Source: Opitutaceae bacterium EW11
GTDB taxonomy: Bacteria > Verrucomicrobiota > Verrucomicrobiia > Opitutales > Opitutaceae
DNA length: 64,000 bases
Reading direction: 5' to 3'
Assembly (NCBI GenBank): GCA_003054665.1
Contig: QAYY01000013.1
Span: 532,238 to 596,237 of the forward strand
The position numbers were made by a program, and so were the translations under genes. The notes under the pieces were generated by a model. The model had not been told where the DNA came from, searched no databases, and was given only the letters and a program-made list of their open reading frames with translations. Shown here piece after piece: positions 16,446 through 26,206 of this stretch (positions are counted from its first letter, which is position 1; every line of letters begins with the position of its first letter).

Positions 16446-18215
16446 GTGACCAAAAACGAAATCGCCGACATCCTGAACGACATCGCGGTGCTCCTCGAAT
16501 TGAAGGGGGAGAACCCGTTCAAGACGCGCGCCTACCAGACCGGGGCCCGCGCGCTCGAATCGCTTGAAGAGGATCTCGGCACGGTGATCGCAGAAGGGCG
16601 CCTCTCCGAAATCAAGGGTGTGGGCGAGGCGCTCACGAAAAAGATCGCGGAGGTGCACTCGACGGGCCGGCTGCGTTTCTACGACGAGCTCAAAGCGTCG
16701 ATTCCGCCGGGCCTCGTGGAAATGCTGCAGATCCCCGGACTCGGGCCGAAAAAGATCATCGCGCTCAATCAGAAACTCGGTGTCGACGGCATCCCCGCCT
16801 TGGCGAAGGCGTGCGCCGACGGGCTCGTCGCGGCGCTGCCCGGCTTCGGCGACAAGACCCAGGAGAAGATCGTGGCCGGGATCAAAAACCGCGAAGCCTA
16901 CGGGAAGCGCCATATCTGGTGGGACGCGTTTGAAGTCGCCGAACCGATTCTCCAGGGACTCCGGCTGCTGCCGCAGGTGCAGCGCGCCGAACACGCCGGA
17001 AGCCTCCGTCGCGGCATGGAGACCGTCGGCGATCTCGATTTCATCGTGGCGGGGAAAGACGTCGCTCCGATCGTGGAGTGGTTCACGACCCGCCCCGGAA
17101 TCCGCGAGGTCACGGCCAAAGGCGAAACGAAGGCCAGCGTGCGTTACGAGACGGGTCTGCAGGCGGATCTCCGCATCGTGCCGCTGGAGCAGTTTGCCTT
17201 CGCGCTCCACCATTTCACCGGGTCGAAGAACCACAACGTGCAGATGCGGCAGCGCGCCCTGGCTCGTGGGCTTAGCCTGAGCGAATGGGGGCTGGAGCCC
17301 GCCGAGGGCGAGGGCACGGTCAAGGAAAAGGCGGGGAAGGTGGGCGGCGCCGTGGGCGTGCGCGGGATCGAAACCGAAACCGAACTTTTCGCCGCGCTGG
17401 GGCTCCCCTTCATTCCGCCTGAGCTACGCGAAGGGCTGGGAGAGATCGAGGCCGGCGAAGGCGGCTTCCTGCCGAAACTGGTCGAATGGACGGACATCCG
17501 CGGCGCGTTTCACAACCACACGACCGCGTCGGACGGACGCAACACGCTGAAAGAGATGGTCGGCGCGGCGGAAGCGCTCGGCTGGGAGTACCTCGGCATC
17601 GCGGACCATTCGAAGGCGAGCTTCCAGGCCAACGGCCTGACCGAAGAGCGCCTCCTCAAGCAGGTCGCCGATATCCACGCACTCAATACCTCGGGCAAGT
17701 TCTCCACCCACGTGTTTGCGGGGACGGAATGCGACATCCTCGCCGATGGACGGCTCGATTTCGACGACAGCACGCTGGCCCAGCTGGATTACGTGGTCGG
17801 GTCGGTGCACAACGCTTTTGCCCAGACGGAAGCCGACATGACAGCCCGTATCATCCGGGCGATGGAAACCGGTCGACTGACGATGCTGGGCCACCTGACC
17901 GGCCGGCTGCTTCAGCGCCGCGAGGGTTACCCGGTCAATACCGCCAAGATCATCGACGCCGCGATCGCGAACCGCGTCGTCATCGAACTCAACGCGAGCC
18001 CCTGGCGGCTCGACATGGACTGGCGCCATTGGCGGCGCGCCGCGGAACGCGGAGTCCTGTGCTCGATCAATCCCGACGCACACGAAACCGGCGGCTTGGC
18101 TTTCGTCCGCACGGGCGTGAACGCGGCTCGCAAGGGCTGGCTCACGAAAGAGCAGGTGCTGAACACAAAATCTCTGCCCGAGATGAAGAAGTGGCTGATC
18201 CAGCGGAAGGGGTAG
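16446..18215 (+). CDS. polX: DNA polymerase X family protein with PHP domain
   Basis: Bacterial PolX fills short gaps in base excision repair and carries a 3'-5' exonuclease/AP endonuclease in its PHP domain. The 589-residue product has helix-hairpin-helix elements ([33 protein letters not shown] within 55-150), the polymerase nucleotidyltransferase motif [15 protein letters not shown] (about 188-202), and the PHP metal motif [14 protein letters not shown] (about 355-368), GIADHSKAS and later SINPDAHE. Length is normal for the family. The GTG at 16446 is the start. Confidence 0.95.
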   Translation: MTKNEIADILNDIAVLLELKGENPFKTRAYQTGARALESLEEDLGTVIAEGRLSEIKGVGEALTKKIAEVHSTGRLRFYDELKASIPPGLVEMLQIPGLGPKKIIALNQKLGVDGIPALAKACADGLVAALPGFGDKTQEKIVAGIKNREAYGKRHIWWDAFEVAEPILQGLRLLPQVQRAEHAGSLRRGMETVGDLDFIVAGKDVAPIVEWFTTRPGIREVTAKGETKASVRYETGLQADLRIVPLEQFAFALHHFTGSKNHNVQMRQRALARGLSLSEWGLEPAEGEGTVKEKAGKVGGAVGVRGIETETELFAALGLPFIPPELREGLGEIEAGEGGFLPKLVEWTDIRGAFHNHTTASDGRNTLKEMVGAAEALGWEYLGIADHSKASFQANGLTEERLLKQVADIHALNTSGKFSTHVFAGTECDILADGRLDFDDSTLAQLDYVVGSVHNAFAQTEADMTARIIRAMETGRLTMLGHLTGRLLQRREGYPVNTAKIIDAAIANRVVIELNASPWRLDMDWRHWRRAAERGVLCSINPDAHETGGLAFVRTGVNAARKGWLTKEQVLNTKSLPEMKKWLIQRKG

Positions 18216-18406
18216 CGCCGGGGCGGGAAGGGAAGTGGGAAGTCTTGAGTTGGAAGTTGAACTGACGTTGGCGCCCGGATTCGCGCCCGATGCGCCGACT
18301 CGCGGGCCTGCGTTTGTTGAGGTTGAGGGCGAGACGCCCGTGCTCCCAGTGGCGGACGAGTTCTTGGAGCGCCGGGGTGCGCGCGCGGCGCTCGCGGCGG
18401 AGGCAC

Positions 18407-18433
18407 AAAAAAAGGGCGCCGCGAACGGCGCCC
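18407..18433 (-). terminator. intrinsic terminator of nrdJ
   Basis: On the minus strand GGGCGCC, a 6-base loop and GGCGCCC are followed by seven T. It lies 26-52 bp after the nrdJ stop codon, a standard rho-independent terminator. Confidence 0.9.
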
Positions 18434-18458
18434 TTGGAAATCGGAGTTCTGTCGAGGC

Positions 18459-20834
18459 TCAGACGTGCAGTTCGCACGCGCCACCGGCGCAGGCGACCAC
18501 CTGGGCGAGCTTCGTGACGTCCTCGCGTTCCGACAGATCGGTGTAGGGCACCGGGTTGTAGGCGAGGAGATTCCAGCGCTGCGCGTCGGCTGCGGTCGAG
18601 ACTGCTTCCATCGGAGCCTGGACATAGGTTTTGTCGCCCATCGCTTGGAGCAGCGAAACACCGGTGAACCGGGCGCGGTTTTCCCAAAGGAAGTCCGCAA
18701 CGTCGACCCACTCGTTGTCGCGCACCGTGACGGTGTTCGAGACGTTGTGAGCGAGGCCCGGGGAGTAGGCGGCGTGGTTCGTGCCGGGGATGACCCAGTT
18801 TTCCTGAACCAGGCGGACCATCTCGAGGAAACGCACGGCGCCGACCTGATCGCGCAGCAACGCATCCTGCGGAGTCTCGACCGCGAACGTGATGACGTCG
18901 TCGGTCTTCTGGCCGTAGGCGGACGGTTCGCAGAGGTGCGGGTTGTAGCGCTTGAAGAGCTGGTAGACCGGATCGAGGCGGTTGGCCTGAACGCGGCGGA
19001 AGTACCGGCGCGCATGGCGGAAGTGAATACCGGAACCGGTGTTCAGGAGCAGCGAGGTGGTGCCCTCGGGCTTCACGCAGGTCGTGCGGGCGGCGGCGCG
19101 GATTCCAACCTTCGAGGCGAAATAGGTGTTCGTCTCGCCGACCATCGCGGCGCCGCGTTGGAGCACGTCCGGATCGAGCAGCACCTTCGGGCTGTCCATG
19201 ATGCCGCAGATCGAGACGCCGAGAAGGGCCTCGCGCTCATTGATGAGCCGGGAGATCGGGCCGAGATAGGGCATCTCGGTGTATCCGGCCTGCAACGTCC
19301 CGATCACCGCGGCGTGGCGGGCGGCGGCATAGAAGTCCTCGGGGGTCTTCACCTTGGCGCCGTTGATCGTGGAGAGATTGCACATCTGGAAGCCGTGCAG
19401 GCGGGAACCGATGCGGATCGGCTTGCCGTCGTCGTCTTCCGTGATGCCGTGGCTGGCCAGCTGCGCGATGTCGTCGCGGCTGATCACCTGGAACACCGGG
19501 TGCAGGCCGATCTCGACGCACGGATTCGCACCGTAGTCTTCGTGATCGGTGAAGAAGAAACCGGGCTCGCCGAACTGCTTCTGGAACTCGAACAAGCGGA
19601 GGAACTGCTCCTTGCTCGACTTCGTGCGGATGAGGACGGCGGAGTTGTTCGAAGCGGACCGCTGCGGGTTCACGCTGAACCAGTCGCCGGTCTTCGCCTG
19701 CATCATCTTCTCGTCGTCGGCGGAGAAGAGGGCGATCGTGGCCGAGCGGCGAACGCCGCCGGCGAGCACGGCGCCCGCGACGTGCATGAGAATGTCGTAG
19801 GCCTCGATCGGCTCGAGGCGACGGCCGGCCGCGTTCTGGAGAATCTTCTCCACCGCGAGCAGGGCGCGCTTGAGCGGGAAGTGACCGGGGGCCTTGCCGC
19901 CGGACGTGCGGAGCGGGGTGCCCCGGGCGCGGATGGAAGAGTAATCGAACTCGATCGCCTTGCCTTCGACGTACGCGCTGAGCAGCGCGCCGAGGCCATC
20001 ACACCAGCCCTCGATCGTATCGGCGATGTGGTGGTGCGTGACGGGAAGATCGTCATCCGCCGGACGAGCCGCGAGCGGCGGCAGTTGCGCCACGTGGCAT
20101 TTCTGGACGGAGAAGCCGACGCCGCAGCCGACGAGCAGGAGATACAGGGTCTCCTGGAATGCGCGGAGGCGGTTGATGTGGGTGAACGAGCAGTTGAAAA
20201 GGCGAGCCTCGTGCGCGAACACCGCGGGGCCGGCAAACTGCAGCGAACGCATCGAGGGCAGCACCTCGCGGCGGCGCACCGCCTCGAACGCCTCGTGGAT
20301 CGCGATCTTCAGCTCGCCATCCTCGATGGCCGAGTACTTCTGAAGGTGCATGTCGCGGACACGGTCGATCGCTTCGTCCCACGTTTCGCGGCGGCCCTTC
20401 ACGGAGTCGTACCGGGCGTAGCGCGAGATGAAAATGTAGTCCTGGAGACCGTTCGACTCGTAATGATTGAGGCGAGCGTCGTTTTTCCGGGCCCGGTAGA
20501 GGATGTAGGATTTCGCGGCGCCGAATTCGCCCTCGGCGGCGAGCATCTTCTCCGTCAGGTCCTGGATCTCGTCGACCGTCGGAGTGGTGCCCTTTTGGTA
20601 GAACAGCTCGCTGGCCCATTCGACCGACTGGGCGATGGCGCGAGCGCGGGCGTAGTCGTCTTCGCCCAAGCCGTAACGTTGTTCACGGTTGCGACGGAGC
20701 GGGTTTTCGATGTCGCCCTGGCGAGCAGCGAAGAGGGCAAGCGAGATGGAGCGGACAATGCGCTCGAAGTCGAACGGAACGGTTTGACCGTCGCGCTTGA
20801 CCACGGCGCGACCTGTCGAAAGGCGAGTACTCAC
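18459..20834 (-). CDS. nrdJ: adenosylcobalamin-dependent ribonucleotide reductase (class II)
   Basis: Class II reductase makes deoxyribonucleotides with vitamin B12 and works with or without oxygen. The 791-residue product has an N-terminal ATP-cone-like start (VVKRDGQTVPFDFERIVRSI, 11-30), the active-site Cys strand RLFNCSFTHINRLR (about 211-224), VGCGVGFSVQ, the NPCVEIGL...CNLSTIN segment around 435-490, and the redox-active C-terminal CAGGACELHV. The overall pattern follows the monomeric triphosphate reductase (RTPR) type. The start is GTG at 20834. No cobalamin riboswitch could be seen upstream. Confidence 0.9.
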   Translation of the reverse strand: MSTRLSTGRAVVKRDGQTVPFDFERIVRSISLALFAARQGDIENPLRRNREQRYGLGEDDYARARAIAQSVEWASELFYQKGTTPTVDEIQDLTEKMLAAEGEFGAAKSYILYRARKNDARLNHYESNGLQDYIFISRYARYDSVKGRRETWDEAIDRVRDMHLQKYSAIEDGELKIAIHEAFEAVRRREVLPSMRSLQFAGPAVFAHEARLFNCSFTHINRLRAFQETLYLLLVGCGVGFSVQKCHVAQLPPLAARPADDDLPVTHHHIADTIEGWCDGLGALLSAYVEGKAIEFDYSSIRARGTPLRTSGGKAPGHFPLKRALLAVEKILQNAAGRRLEPIEAYDILMHVAGAVLAGGVRRSATIALFSADDEKMMQAKTGDWFSVNPQRSASNNSAVLIRTKSSKEQFLRLFEFQKQFGEPGFFFTDHEDYGANPCVEIGLHPVFQVISRDDIAQLASHGITEDDDGKPIRIGSRLHGFQMCNLSTINGAKVKTPEDFYAAARHAAVIGTLQAGYTEMPYLGPISRLINEREALLGVSICGIMDSPKVLLDPDVLQRGAAMVGETNTYFASKVGIRAAARTTCVKPEGTTSLLLNTGSGIHFRHARRYFRRVQANRLDPVYQLFKRYNPHLCEPSAYGQKTDDVITFAVETPQDALLRDQVGAVRFLEMVRLVQENWVIPGTNHAAYSPGLAHNVSNTVTVRDNEWVDVADFLWENRARFTGVSLLQAMGDKTYVQAPMEAVSTAADAQRWNLLAYNPVPYTDLSEREDVTKLAQVVACAGGACELHV

Positions 20835-21232
20835 AGCGGATATCGTGTTGTTGCGGGGTAACTCTGACGGTTAGGCAGGGCGAAATCTAAGAAGGAAAGG
20901 GAGAACGCGTCGGTTCGCGAAATCTCGTGCAGGGGTTTGCCGAGAACGTGCGCCAGCCAAACAATACGCAGCACAAAAAAGTGAGCGGCGGAGAGTGCAA
21001 GCTTCACGTTCGTTTTTTTCTGCGCGCACCGCGAACGGTCGACGCGGGAAGAATTTCCCAAAGAAAAAAATGTGCCGGCAAAAGCCATCGTGCGTGGAGA
21101 AATTTCCGCATGGCAAACGCAACGCCCGGCGTCGTCATGCGAACGTCACAGGAAGGCTCCGAAATCGTGCCGGTCAAACATTCACCGCATCAACGCGCGT
21201 GTTTTTTTTCTCGCACCACTAACGCCAATTTC
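20835..21232. other. 398-bp intergenic region upstream of nrdJ
   Basis: No gene is supported here. The stretch is richer in A and T runs than its surroundings (for example seven or eight T near 21018-21024 and 21200-21208, seven A near 21064-21070). It must hold the nrdJ promoter and the region after the YwiC gene. I see neither NrdR boxes nor the conserved B12-box of cobalamin riboswitches. Confidence 0.5.
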
Positions 21233-22036
21233 TCACGCGAAAATTCTCGCGAGGAAAACGATCCACGCGAGCCCGACGATCGTCTCTAGGATGCCGAAAG
21301 TTTTCGCCGACGGCGCGCGTTTTGAGAATGACAAATAGAGCGCGGCGCGCATCGCGAGCGCTCCCGTGACGAAGGCCGCGCCCGAGGGGACGAGAGAGAA
21401 AAACGCGAGCGCTCCCACGAGGGAAATCGCGAGAATCTGCAGAGCGACAGCGAGCGAAACGGAGCCGCGTTCCTCACGCCGCAAAACGGCGCGCACGACC
21501 GCGATTGTGGGCAGCGAACGCGCGAGCCCCACTGCGCCGAGCGCGAGCGCACTAGGGAGTTTCCACCAGCCCGCGAGAGCGATCGCGACGAGCGGAAGCG
21601 AGCAGGTCGCCGCGCCGACAAATTCCGACGCGAGCGATCGCACGCGGCCCGTGCGATCGCACCACGCAAAATACGCCGCGCCCGGAAGAGCGGCCGCGAA
21701 CGGCGCCAGTACGCGCAGCCCTCCGAGCAGCCCCGCGGCGAGGAGGAAAGCGGAGCCGAGCGCGGCGAAAACGACCGCCGCCCGCCGCGCCGTCCGACGC
21801 ACCAGCGGATCTTTCGAGGCAAGCCGGCCCCAGCCGAGTTTCGCCGGCTTTCTCAGGAAAAACCCAGCGGCCACCGCCAGCGCGAGAGCGAAGCCGGGCG
21901 CACTCGGAGCGACGAGGAGCCCGAGCGCCACGGGCTCGAAGACAAGCGCCCAGCTGCCGTGCTCGGCGGGAAGAAGTAACCGCCTGGCGGATACGGAACG
22001 GGCGGCCGGGCGGGAGACGGAGGCTGCTACCGGCAC
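21233..22036 (-). CDS. YwiC-like integral membrane protein
   Basis: The 267-residue protein carries the family signature LLPAEHGSWALVFEPVALGL near residues 20-39 and then about eight hydrophobic segments in inverted pairs, such as FALALAVAAGFFL, AVVFAALGSAFLLAAGLLG and ILAISLVGALAFFSLV, with short basic loops. YwiC-like proteins are inner-membrane proteins found near genes of nitrate/nitric oxide metabolism; biochemical function is unproven. The GTG at 22036 lies 5 bp after the DUF2249 stop and starts the translation in a tight three-gene operon (cupin, DUF2249, YwiC). Confidence 0.8.
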   Translation of the reverse strand: MPVAASVSRPAARSVSARRLLLPAEHGSWALVFEPVALGLLVAPSAPGFALALAVAAGFFLRKPAKLGWGRLASKDPLVRRTARRAAVVFAALGSAFLLAAGLLGGLRVLAPFAAALPGAAYFAWCDRTGRVRSLASEFVGAATCSLPLVAIALAGWWKLPSALALGAVGLARSLPTIAVVRAVLRREERGSVSLAVALQILAISLVGALAFFSLVPSGAAFVTGALAMRAALYLSFSKRAPSAKTFGILETIVGLAWIVFLARIFA

Positions 22037-22041
22037 GGCAC

Positions 22042-22281
22042 TTAGGGCGCGACGCGTTCGAACACGGTTCGCCAGCTGCCGTCGGCCTGCCATTCGGTCG
22101 TCGCGGCGAAACCCTCGGTTTGGAGCATCTGGATCAGCGGCGAAGGGCGGAACGGCGAGAGAAGGATCAAACCTTCGTCCGGGCGAAGGGCGCTGATCTC
22201 GGTGCGGATCTGCAGAAACGGCTCTATGCCACGCTCGAGCAGGGGGCGGACGTCGAGCGTGCGATACGACGTAGGTTTCAT
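22042..22281 (-). CDS. DUF2249 (TusA-like fold) small protein
   Basis: The 79-residue protein begins MKPTSYRTLDVRPLLERGIEPF; LDVRPLLxxGxEPF is the mark of DUF2249, a domain with a two-layer alpha/beta sandwich similar to TusA. The rest (LILLSPFRPSPLIQMLQTEG) fits as the second strand and helix. Such proteins often occur with cupins and hemerythrin-like or NO-reducing systems. Its start overlaps the end of the cupin gene by 4 bp (ATGA), so translation is coupled. Confidence 0.85.
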   Translation of the reverse strand: MKPTSYRTLDVRPLLERGIEPFLQIRTEISALRPDEGLILLSPFRPSPLIQMLQTEGFAATTEWQADGSWRTVFERVAP

Positions 22282-22646
22282 GATCTTGTTGCCGCGGACC
22301 CGGCCGGTTCGTCGCGGGCGAGGGTGAGGAGCATCGAAAACGGCTCGGTCGCACGCACGGCGTGGGGTGTGGAGGGCGGCATGTAGAGCAAATCGCCGGC
22401 TTTCAGCGCGTGCACGACTCCGGAAACGGTGAAATCGCAGCGTCCGCTCAGCATCTGAACGACGGCGTGCCGCGTGCTGGCGTGCTCGGTAAGTTCCTGC
22501 CCTTCGGCAAACGCAAAAAGCGTCATCCGTACGGAGGGCGTCGAGAGAAGCGTCCGGCTCACGATGCCGTTGTCGGCAAAGACGGTCTCCTTGGCCAGCG
22601 CCGTGACGCTCGCCGCGCCTTGGGAGAAGATAGGGTTTTCAGCCAT
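22278..22646 (-). CDS. cupin-domain protein
   Basis: The 122-residue single cupin shows the two metal-site motifs: EGQELTEHASTRHAVVQML (about 49-67, with E and H of motif 1) and LKAGDLLYMPPSTPHAV (about 80-96, with the final His of motif 2). Small cupins of this type bind a divalent metal and may be sensors or dioxygenases. It is the first gene of the cupin-DUF2249-YwiC operon; this trio in other bacteria tends to be near denitrification or NO-response genes, but none of those is in this window. Confidence 0.87.
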   Translation of the reverse strand: MAENPIFSQGAASVTALAKETVFADNGIVSRTLLSTPSVRMTLFAFAEGQELTEHASTRHAVVQMLSGRCDFTVSGVVHALKAGDLLYMPPSTPHAVRATEPFSMLLTLARDEPAGSAATRS

Positions 22647-22754
22647 GCCCCTAATCTACGCGCCGCGCCCTGGCTTGCCTTGACGGAGATCAAGAAAGCG
22701 TCGCGCTTCACCGGGCCGCGCTTTGTCCGATCCGTCCCCCCCCCGACGCAGCGT

Positions 22755-22777
22755 CGAGCGGCAGCTCAGGCCGCTCG
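22755..22777. terminator. hairpin between malQ and the cupin gene
   Basis: CGAGCGGC, a 7-base loop and GCCGCTCG form a perfect 8-bp stem 45 bp after the malQ stop on the minus strand. No T-run follows on either strand, so a terminator role is tentative. Confidence 0.4.
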
Positions 22778-22822
22778 ATGGGGTTCAACGCCCCGAGGCG
22801 GCTTGGTCGTTTCGGCTGGCGC

Positions 22823-24427
22823 TCAGGCCTTCGGCTTCGGGCTCTCCGGGAGGCGGCCGTAGAGTTCGCCGAGCGTCTTCAGGTATGGCGCGGTTTCCCG
22901 GTGGAGTCTTGCCAGCTGATCCGGACGGTAGCGCCATTGCCAGTTGCCGACAGGCTTGCCCGGGGTGTTGAACCGGGCTTCGGAGCCCAGGCTGAGCAGA
23001 TCCTGCAGAGGGATGACCGCGAGATTGCTGACGGCCATGTACGAGCAGCGGACGAAATCCCAGCCGATCTCCTGGCCGCCGACGCGCAGATAACGTCGGA
23101 CGTGGTCGCGTTCGCCCTCGCTCGCCGTCCGGTACCAGCCAAGCGAGGTGTCGTTGTCGTGGGTTCCCGGGTACACCACGCTGTTTGCCTTCAGGTTGTG
23201 CGGGAGGTAGAGGTTGTCCGACTTGCCGCCGAACGCGAACTGCAGGATGGTCATGCCGGGCAGTCCGGTCTTGAGGCGCAGCACGGTGACGGATGGTTTC
23301 AGGTCGCCGAGGTCCTCCGCTATCAGTTTTGCGGTGGGAAGTGCCTTCGCGACGGCGGCGAAAAACGCCTCCCCGGGGCCTTCCTGCCATTCGCCGGTCT
23401 TGGCGGTCGGCGCATCCGCCGGAATCGCCCAGTAGGAGTCGAAGCCGCGGAAATGATCGATGCGAAGCACGTCGCAGAGCTGAAAGTTCGCCTCGAGACG
23501 ATCGAGCCACCAGCGATAGCCCGTCGCGGCGTGTTTCGGCCAATCGTAGAGCGGATTGCCCCAGAGCTGACCGTCGGCCGAAAAATAGTCGGGAGGCACG
23601 CCCGCCACGACGAGCGGATGACCGGTATCGGGGTCGAGTTGGAAAAGCTCTGGGTTGGCCCACACATCGGCGCTGTCGCGAGCGACGAAGATCGGCGCAT
23701 CGCCGATGATCTGCACGCCCAGTTCCTTCGCCTGGGCCCGGACGCGCTGCCATTGACCGGAAAAGAGGTACTGGAAAAACGCGTGCGCTTCGGCTCGGGT
23801 GCGCACGTCCTGGGGAAGCTTCGCCGTCTGCGCGTCGCGGTAGAATCGCAAACCGCGCGGCCACTCCCACCAGGGACGACCTTGGTGATGGTCCTTCAGC
23901 GCGAGAAACAGGGCAAAGGGAGCGAGCCAGTCCCGGTTGGCCTGTTGGAACGCACGGAAATCGCCGTACGGGAGCGGCGCGCCCGGCGTTTTGCGGAAGG
24001 TCTCGTACGCCTTGAAAAGGATCGGCCATTTCGTCGCGTAGAGCCACCCGAAGTCGACGCGGTCCTGGGGCAGAGCGCGCAGGGGCTCGAGATCCTCCGG
24101 CCGAAGCAATCCGTGGCGTTGCAGCTCCTGCAGGTCGATCAGGTACGGATTTCCGGCGAACGCGGAGAAACACTGGTACGGAGAGTCGCCATAGCCCGTC
24201 GGTCCGAGCGGGCAAACCTGCCAGTACTGAATTCCCGCGTCGTGCAGAAAGCTCAGCCAGTTGCCCACGACGCTCTCATCCAACGTTCCGATGCCGAATG
24301 GGCCCGGAAAGGCTGTCGGGTGAAGCAGCACGCCGGCGGCACGATGGTCCAACCAGCCCACGTCGGGCGTCTGGGCGCCTGGCGCGGCGGCAACCGAAGT
24401 ATCAACGGAAGCGGACGAAGTGGCCAT
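22823..24427 (-). CDS. malQ: 4-alpha-glucanotransferase (GH77, amylomaltase)
   Basis: MalQ transfers alpha-1,4-glucan segments between maltodextrins in the cytoplasm and is used in glycogen or maltose metabolism. The 534-residue product shows RAAGVLLHPTAFPGPFGIG (about 29-47), PTGYGDSPYQCFSAFAGNPY (near 76-95), the nucleophile Asp in LRIDHFRGF, the acid/base Glu in IAEDLG and the third carboxylate in PGTHDNDT. Length is normal. The ATG at 24427 is chosen because upstream codons lack family similarity. Confidence 0.95.
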   Translation of the reverse strand: MATSSASVDTSVAAAPGAQTPDVGWLDHRAAGVLLHPTAFPGPFGIGTLDESVVGNWLSFLHDAGIQYWQVCPLGPTGYGDSPYQCFSAFAGNPYLIDLQELQRHGLLRPEDLEPLRALPQDRVDFGWLYATKWPILFKAYETFRKTPGAPLPYGDFRAFQQANRDWLAPFALFLALKDHHQGRPWWEWPRGLRFYRDAQTAKLPQDVRTRAEAHAFFQYLFSGQWQRVRAQAKELGVQIIGDAPIFVARDSADVWANPELFQLDPDTGHPLVVAGVPPDYFSADGQLWGNPLYDWPKHAATGYRWWLDRLEANFQLCDVLRIDHFRGFDSYWAIPADAPTAKTGEWQEGPGEAFFAAVAKALPTAKLIAEDLGDLKPSVTVLRLKTGLPGMTILQFAFGGKSDNLYLPHNLKANSVVYPGTHDNDTSLGWYRTASEGERDHVRRYLRVGGQEIGWDFVRCSYMAVSNLAVIPLQDLLSLGSEARFNTPGKPVGNWQWRYRPDQLARLHRETAPYLKTLGELYGRLPESPKPKA

Positions 24428-24818
24428 GGGAGAAGCGGAAGCAGACGTTGGCTGACCGGTCGAACGTCGACCGACACACGCGGGGAGCCTTGGCCGAAAT
24501 CGTCGCGCAGCAAGCACGGGGTTTCCCGAAGCCCCCGCCGGGCAATACCGGGCGTCAGAGAGCGGCGCGCCGGCAGGAAAGCCCGATCCCGGGCGTTCTG
24601 CCTGAGTCGCACGCTCGTTTACGCCGCGTCCGGCTTCTCCGCGTCGTTCGCGCGCCACAGGGACGTGTCGCGCCACCCGCAGGCGTGCTTCTCCTCGGGG
24701 AACTCCGTTTCCGCGCTTGCGGGTGGGTCGGCGCGTCCCTGCGACGACACTTCGCCATCGCCTGCGCGAGACGTCGGCTCAGGCATCCGGCTGCGCCATC
24801 GCTTGGCCCGCAGCGGCT
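24428..24818. other. 391-bp intergenic region with a palindromic repeat copy
   Basis: The region lies between the start of malQ and the end of ppk2, both on the minus strand. It must hold the malQ promoter. It also holds one copy of dispersed repeat family 1 (24658-24741). No gene is supported. Confidence 0.5.
24658..24741 (+). repeat. dispersed palindromic repeat, family 1, copy A
   Basis: The left arm starts CAGGGACG and ends CACCCGCAGGCG; the right arm has GCGCTTGCGGGTGGG and ends CGCGTCCCTG. They form an imperfect stem round a loop of about 24 bases. The right arm with its following flank (24712-24750) agrees in 38 of 39 positions with 41866-41904. Confidence 0.75.
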
Positions 24819-25688
24819 CTATTTCTCCAACTGCTTTTTGATCTCGGCGTACTCGGCTTTGCGCGCGGCGCTCAGCGTCGGGTAGTCCATGTCGAGGCTC
24901 TTCAGCGTGTCGATGATCGCGGCCGAGATGATGAGGCGGGCGTTCTTCTTGTCGTCCGCGGGCACAACGTACCAGGGAGCCTCTTCGGTCGACGTCTCCT
25001 CGATGGCTTTCTCGTAGGCGTCCATGTACTCGTCCCACAGTTTGCGTTCTACCAGATCGGCTCGGCTAAACTTCCAGTTTTTGTCCGGCGAACCCAGGCG
25101 CGCGAGGAAACGCTTCTTCTGCTCGGTCTTGGAGAGGTGCAGATAAAACTTCAGCACGCGGGTGCCGTTGCGCACCAGATGCGCCTCGAAGTCGCGGATG
25201 GAACGGTAGCGGCCCTTCCAGAGATCCTCGTCTTCGAACAGCTCCGCCGGCAGAGGCTCCTTCTGCAGAATCTCCGGGTGTACGCGGACGATCAGCACCT
25301 CTTCGTAATACGAGCGGTTGAAGATCCCGATCCGGCCGCGCTCCGGAAGGCAACGGGTGGTCCGCCAGAGAAAATCGTGGGCGAGGTCCTCGGCGCTCGG
25401 CTGCTTGAAACTGTAGACCTGGCAGCCCTGCGGGTTCACGCCGGACATCACATGTTTGATCGCGCTGTCTTTGCCGGCGGCGTCCATCGCCTGGAAAATC
25501 AGGAGAAGCGAGTATCGGCCGTGGGCGTACAGCAGGTTCTGGAGTTCGCTCAATTCGCCGATCGAATCGCCCAGGAGCTTCTCGTATTCTTCGTCGGAGT
25601 CGTACAGCGGCGGAAGGCAGGTCTCGTGGTGCTTCAACTTCAGTTTGCGGTCCGGTTCGGCGCGGAAGGACTTCAGCTTGATTTTCAT
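24819..25688 (-). CDS. ppk2: polyphosphate kinase 2 family protein (class I-like)
   Basis: PPK2 enzymes move phosphate between polyphosphate and nucleotides; class I members mainly make ATP or GTP from nucleoside diphosphates. The 289-residue product has a single PPK2 domain with Walker [14 protein letters not shown] (about 65-77), a [13 protein letters not shown] segment (83-95), a Walker B-like [14 protein letters not shown] (about 118-131) and the lid [18 protein letters not shown] (about 173-190). Length around 290 is usual for the short type. The ATG at 25688 begins the known [12 protein letters not shown] start region. A long open frame upstream belongs to other genes. Confidence 0.93.
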   Translation of the reverse strand: MKIKLKSFRAEPDRKLKLKHHETCLPPLYDSDEEYEKLLGDSIGELSELQNLLYAHGRYSLLLIFQAMDAAGKDSAIKHVMSGVNPQGCQVYSFKQPSAEDLAHDFLWRTTRCLPERGRIGIFNRSYYEEVLIVRVHPEILQKEPLPAELFEDEDLWKGRYRSIRDFEAHLVRNGTRVLKFYLHLSKTEQKKRFLARLGSPDKNWKFSRADLVERKLWDEYMDAYEKAIEETSTEEAPWYVVPADDKKNARLIISAAIIDTLKSLDMDYPTLSAARKAEYAEIKKQLEK

Positions 25689-25780
25689 TGGCGTGAAAAA
25701 AGTCCCCGACCGTGCACGCGATCCGCCGGCTTCGCAAACGGAGGCGGAAGGCGCCGCGGACTCAGACGGGCGTGCCGGGC

Positions 25781-26206
25781 TCAGGCGTTGGCCGGAACAC
25801 GGGCGGGCTGCGTCACGCTGTACCAGTTGCCCGAGTTGTCTTCCATGATCGCCTCGATGCCGTACGGACGCTGCTGCGGCGGCTGGCGGAAGGGCACCCC
25901 GCGCGCCTTCAACTCCTCGTAGGTCTTGGTGCAGTCGTCGGTCTGAAACACGCCTCCGCCGAGTTTCTTCGCGTCGAGCAGCTGCCAGATCTTTTCCACA
26001 ACCTCCGGCGCGTCGTCGAACATCGCGGCCGGATTGAGCAGGGCGATCACGAGTTCCTTCTGCTCCGGAGGACGGACGGTGAGCCAGCGGAAATCTCCCA
26101 GACGGGCATCCATGTCGACGGAGAAACCCAGTTTCTTCGTGTAGAACTCGAGCGCGGCATCCTGATCGCGGACGAAGACGGTGATGTGAGACAAGTGTGT
26201 GATCAT
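25781..26206 (-). CDS. VOC/glyoxalase-fold protein
   Basis: The 141-residue product has two beta-alpha-beta-beta-beta units of the vicinal-oxygen-chelate fold: [20 protein letters not shown] (1-20), [19 protein letters not shown], and later [21 protein letters not shown] and [19 protein letters not shown]. The order H-E near FRWLTV and at the C-terminus suggests a metal site. Members include glyoxalase I, resistance proteins and dioxygenases; substrate unknown. Its start codon overlaps the stop of the AraC-type gene by 2 bp, so it is the likely regulated partner of that gene. Confidence 0.87.
   Translation of the reverse strand: MITHLSHITVFVRDQDAALEFYTKKLGFSVDMDARLGDFRWLTVRPPEQKELVIALLNPAAMFDDAPEVVEKIWQLLDAKKLGGGVFQTDDCTKTYEELKARGVPFRQPPQQRPYGIEAIMEDNSGNWYSVTQPARVPANA

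Noticed and set aside
18465..20861. A 798-codon open frame on the plus strand opposite nrdJ
   Set aside because: It lies fully antisense to a well-supported nrdJ gene, has Asp/Glu/Arg-rich composition typical of GC-rich shadows, and no recognised domain.
20835..21232. Possible cobalamin riboswitch before nrdJ
   Set aside because: The conserved B12-box and core GC pairs could not be found in either orientation.
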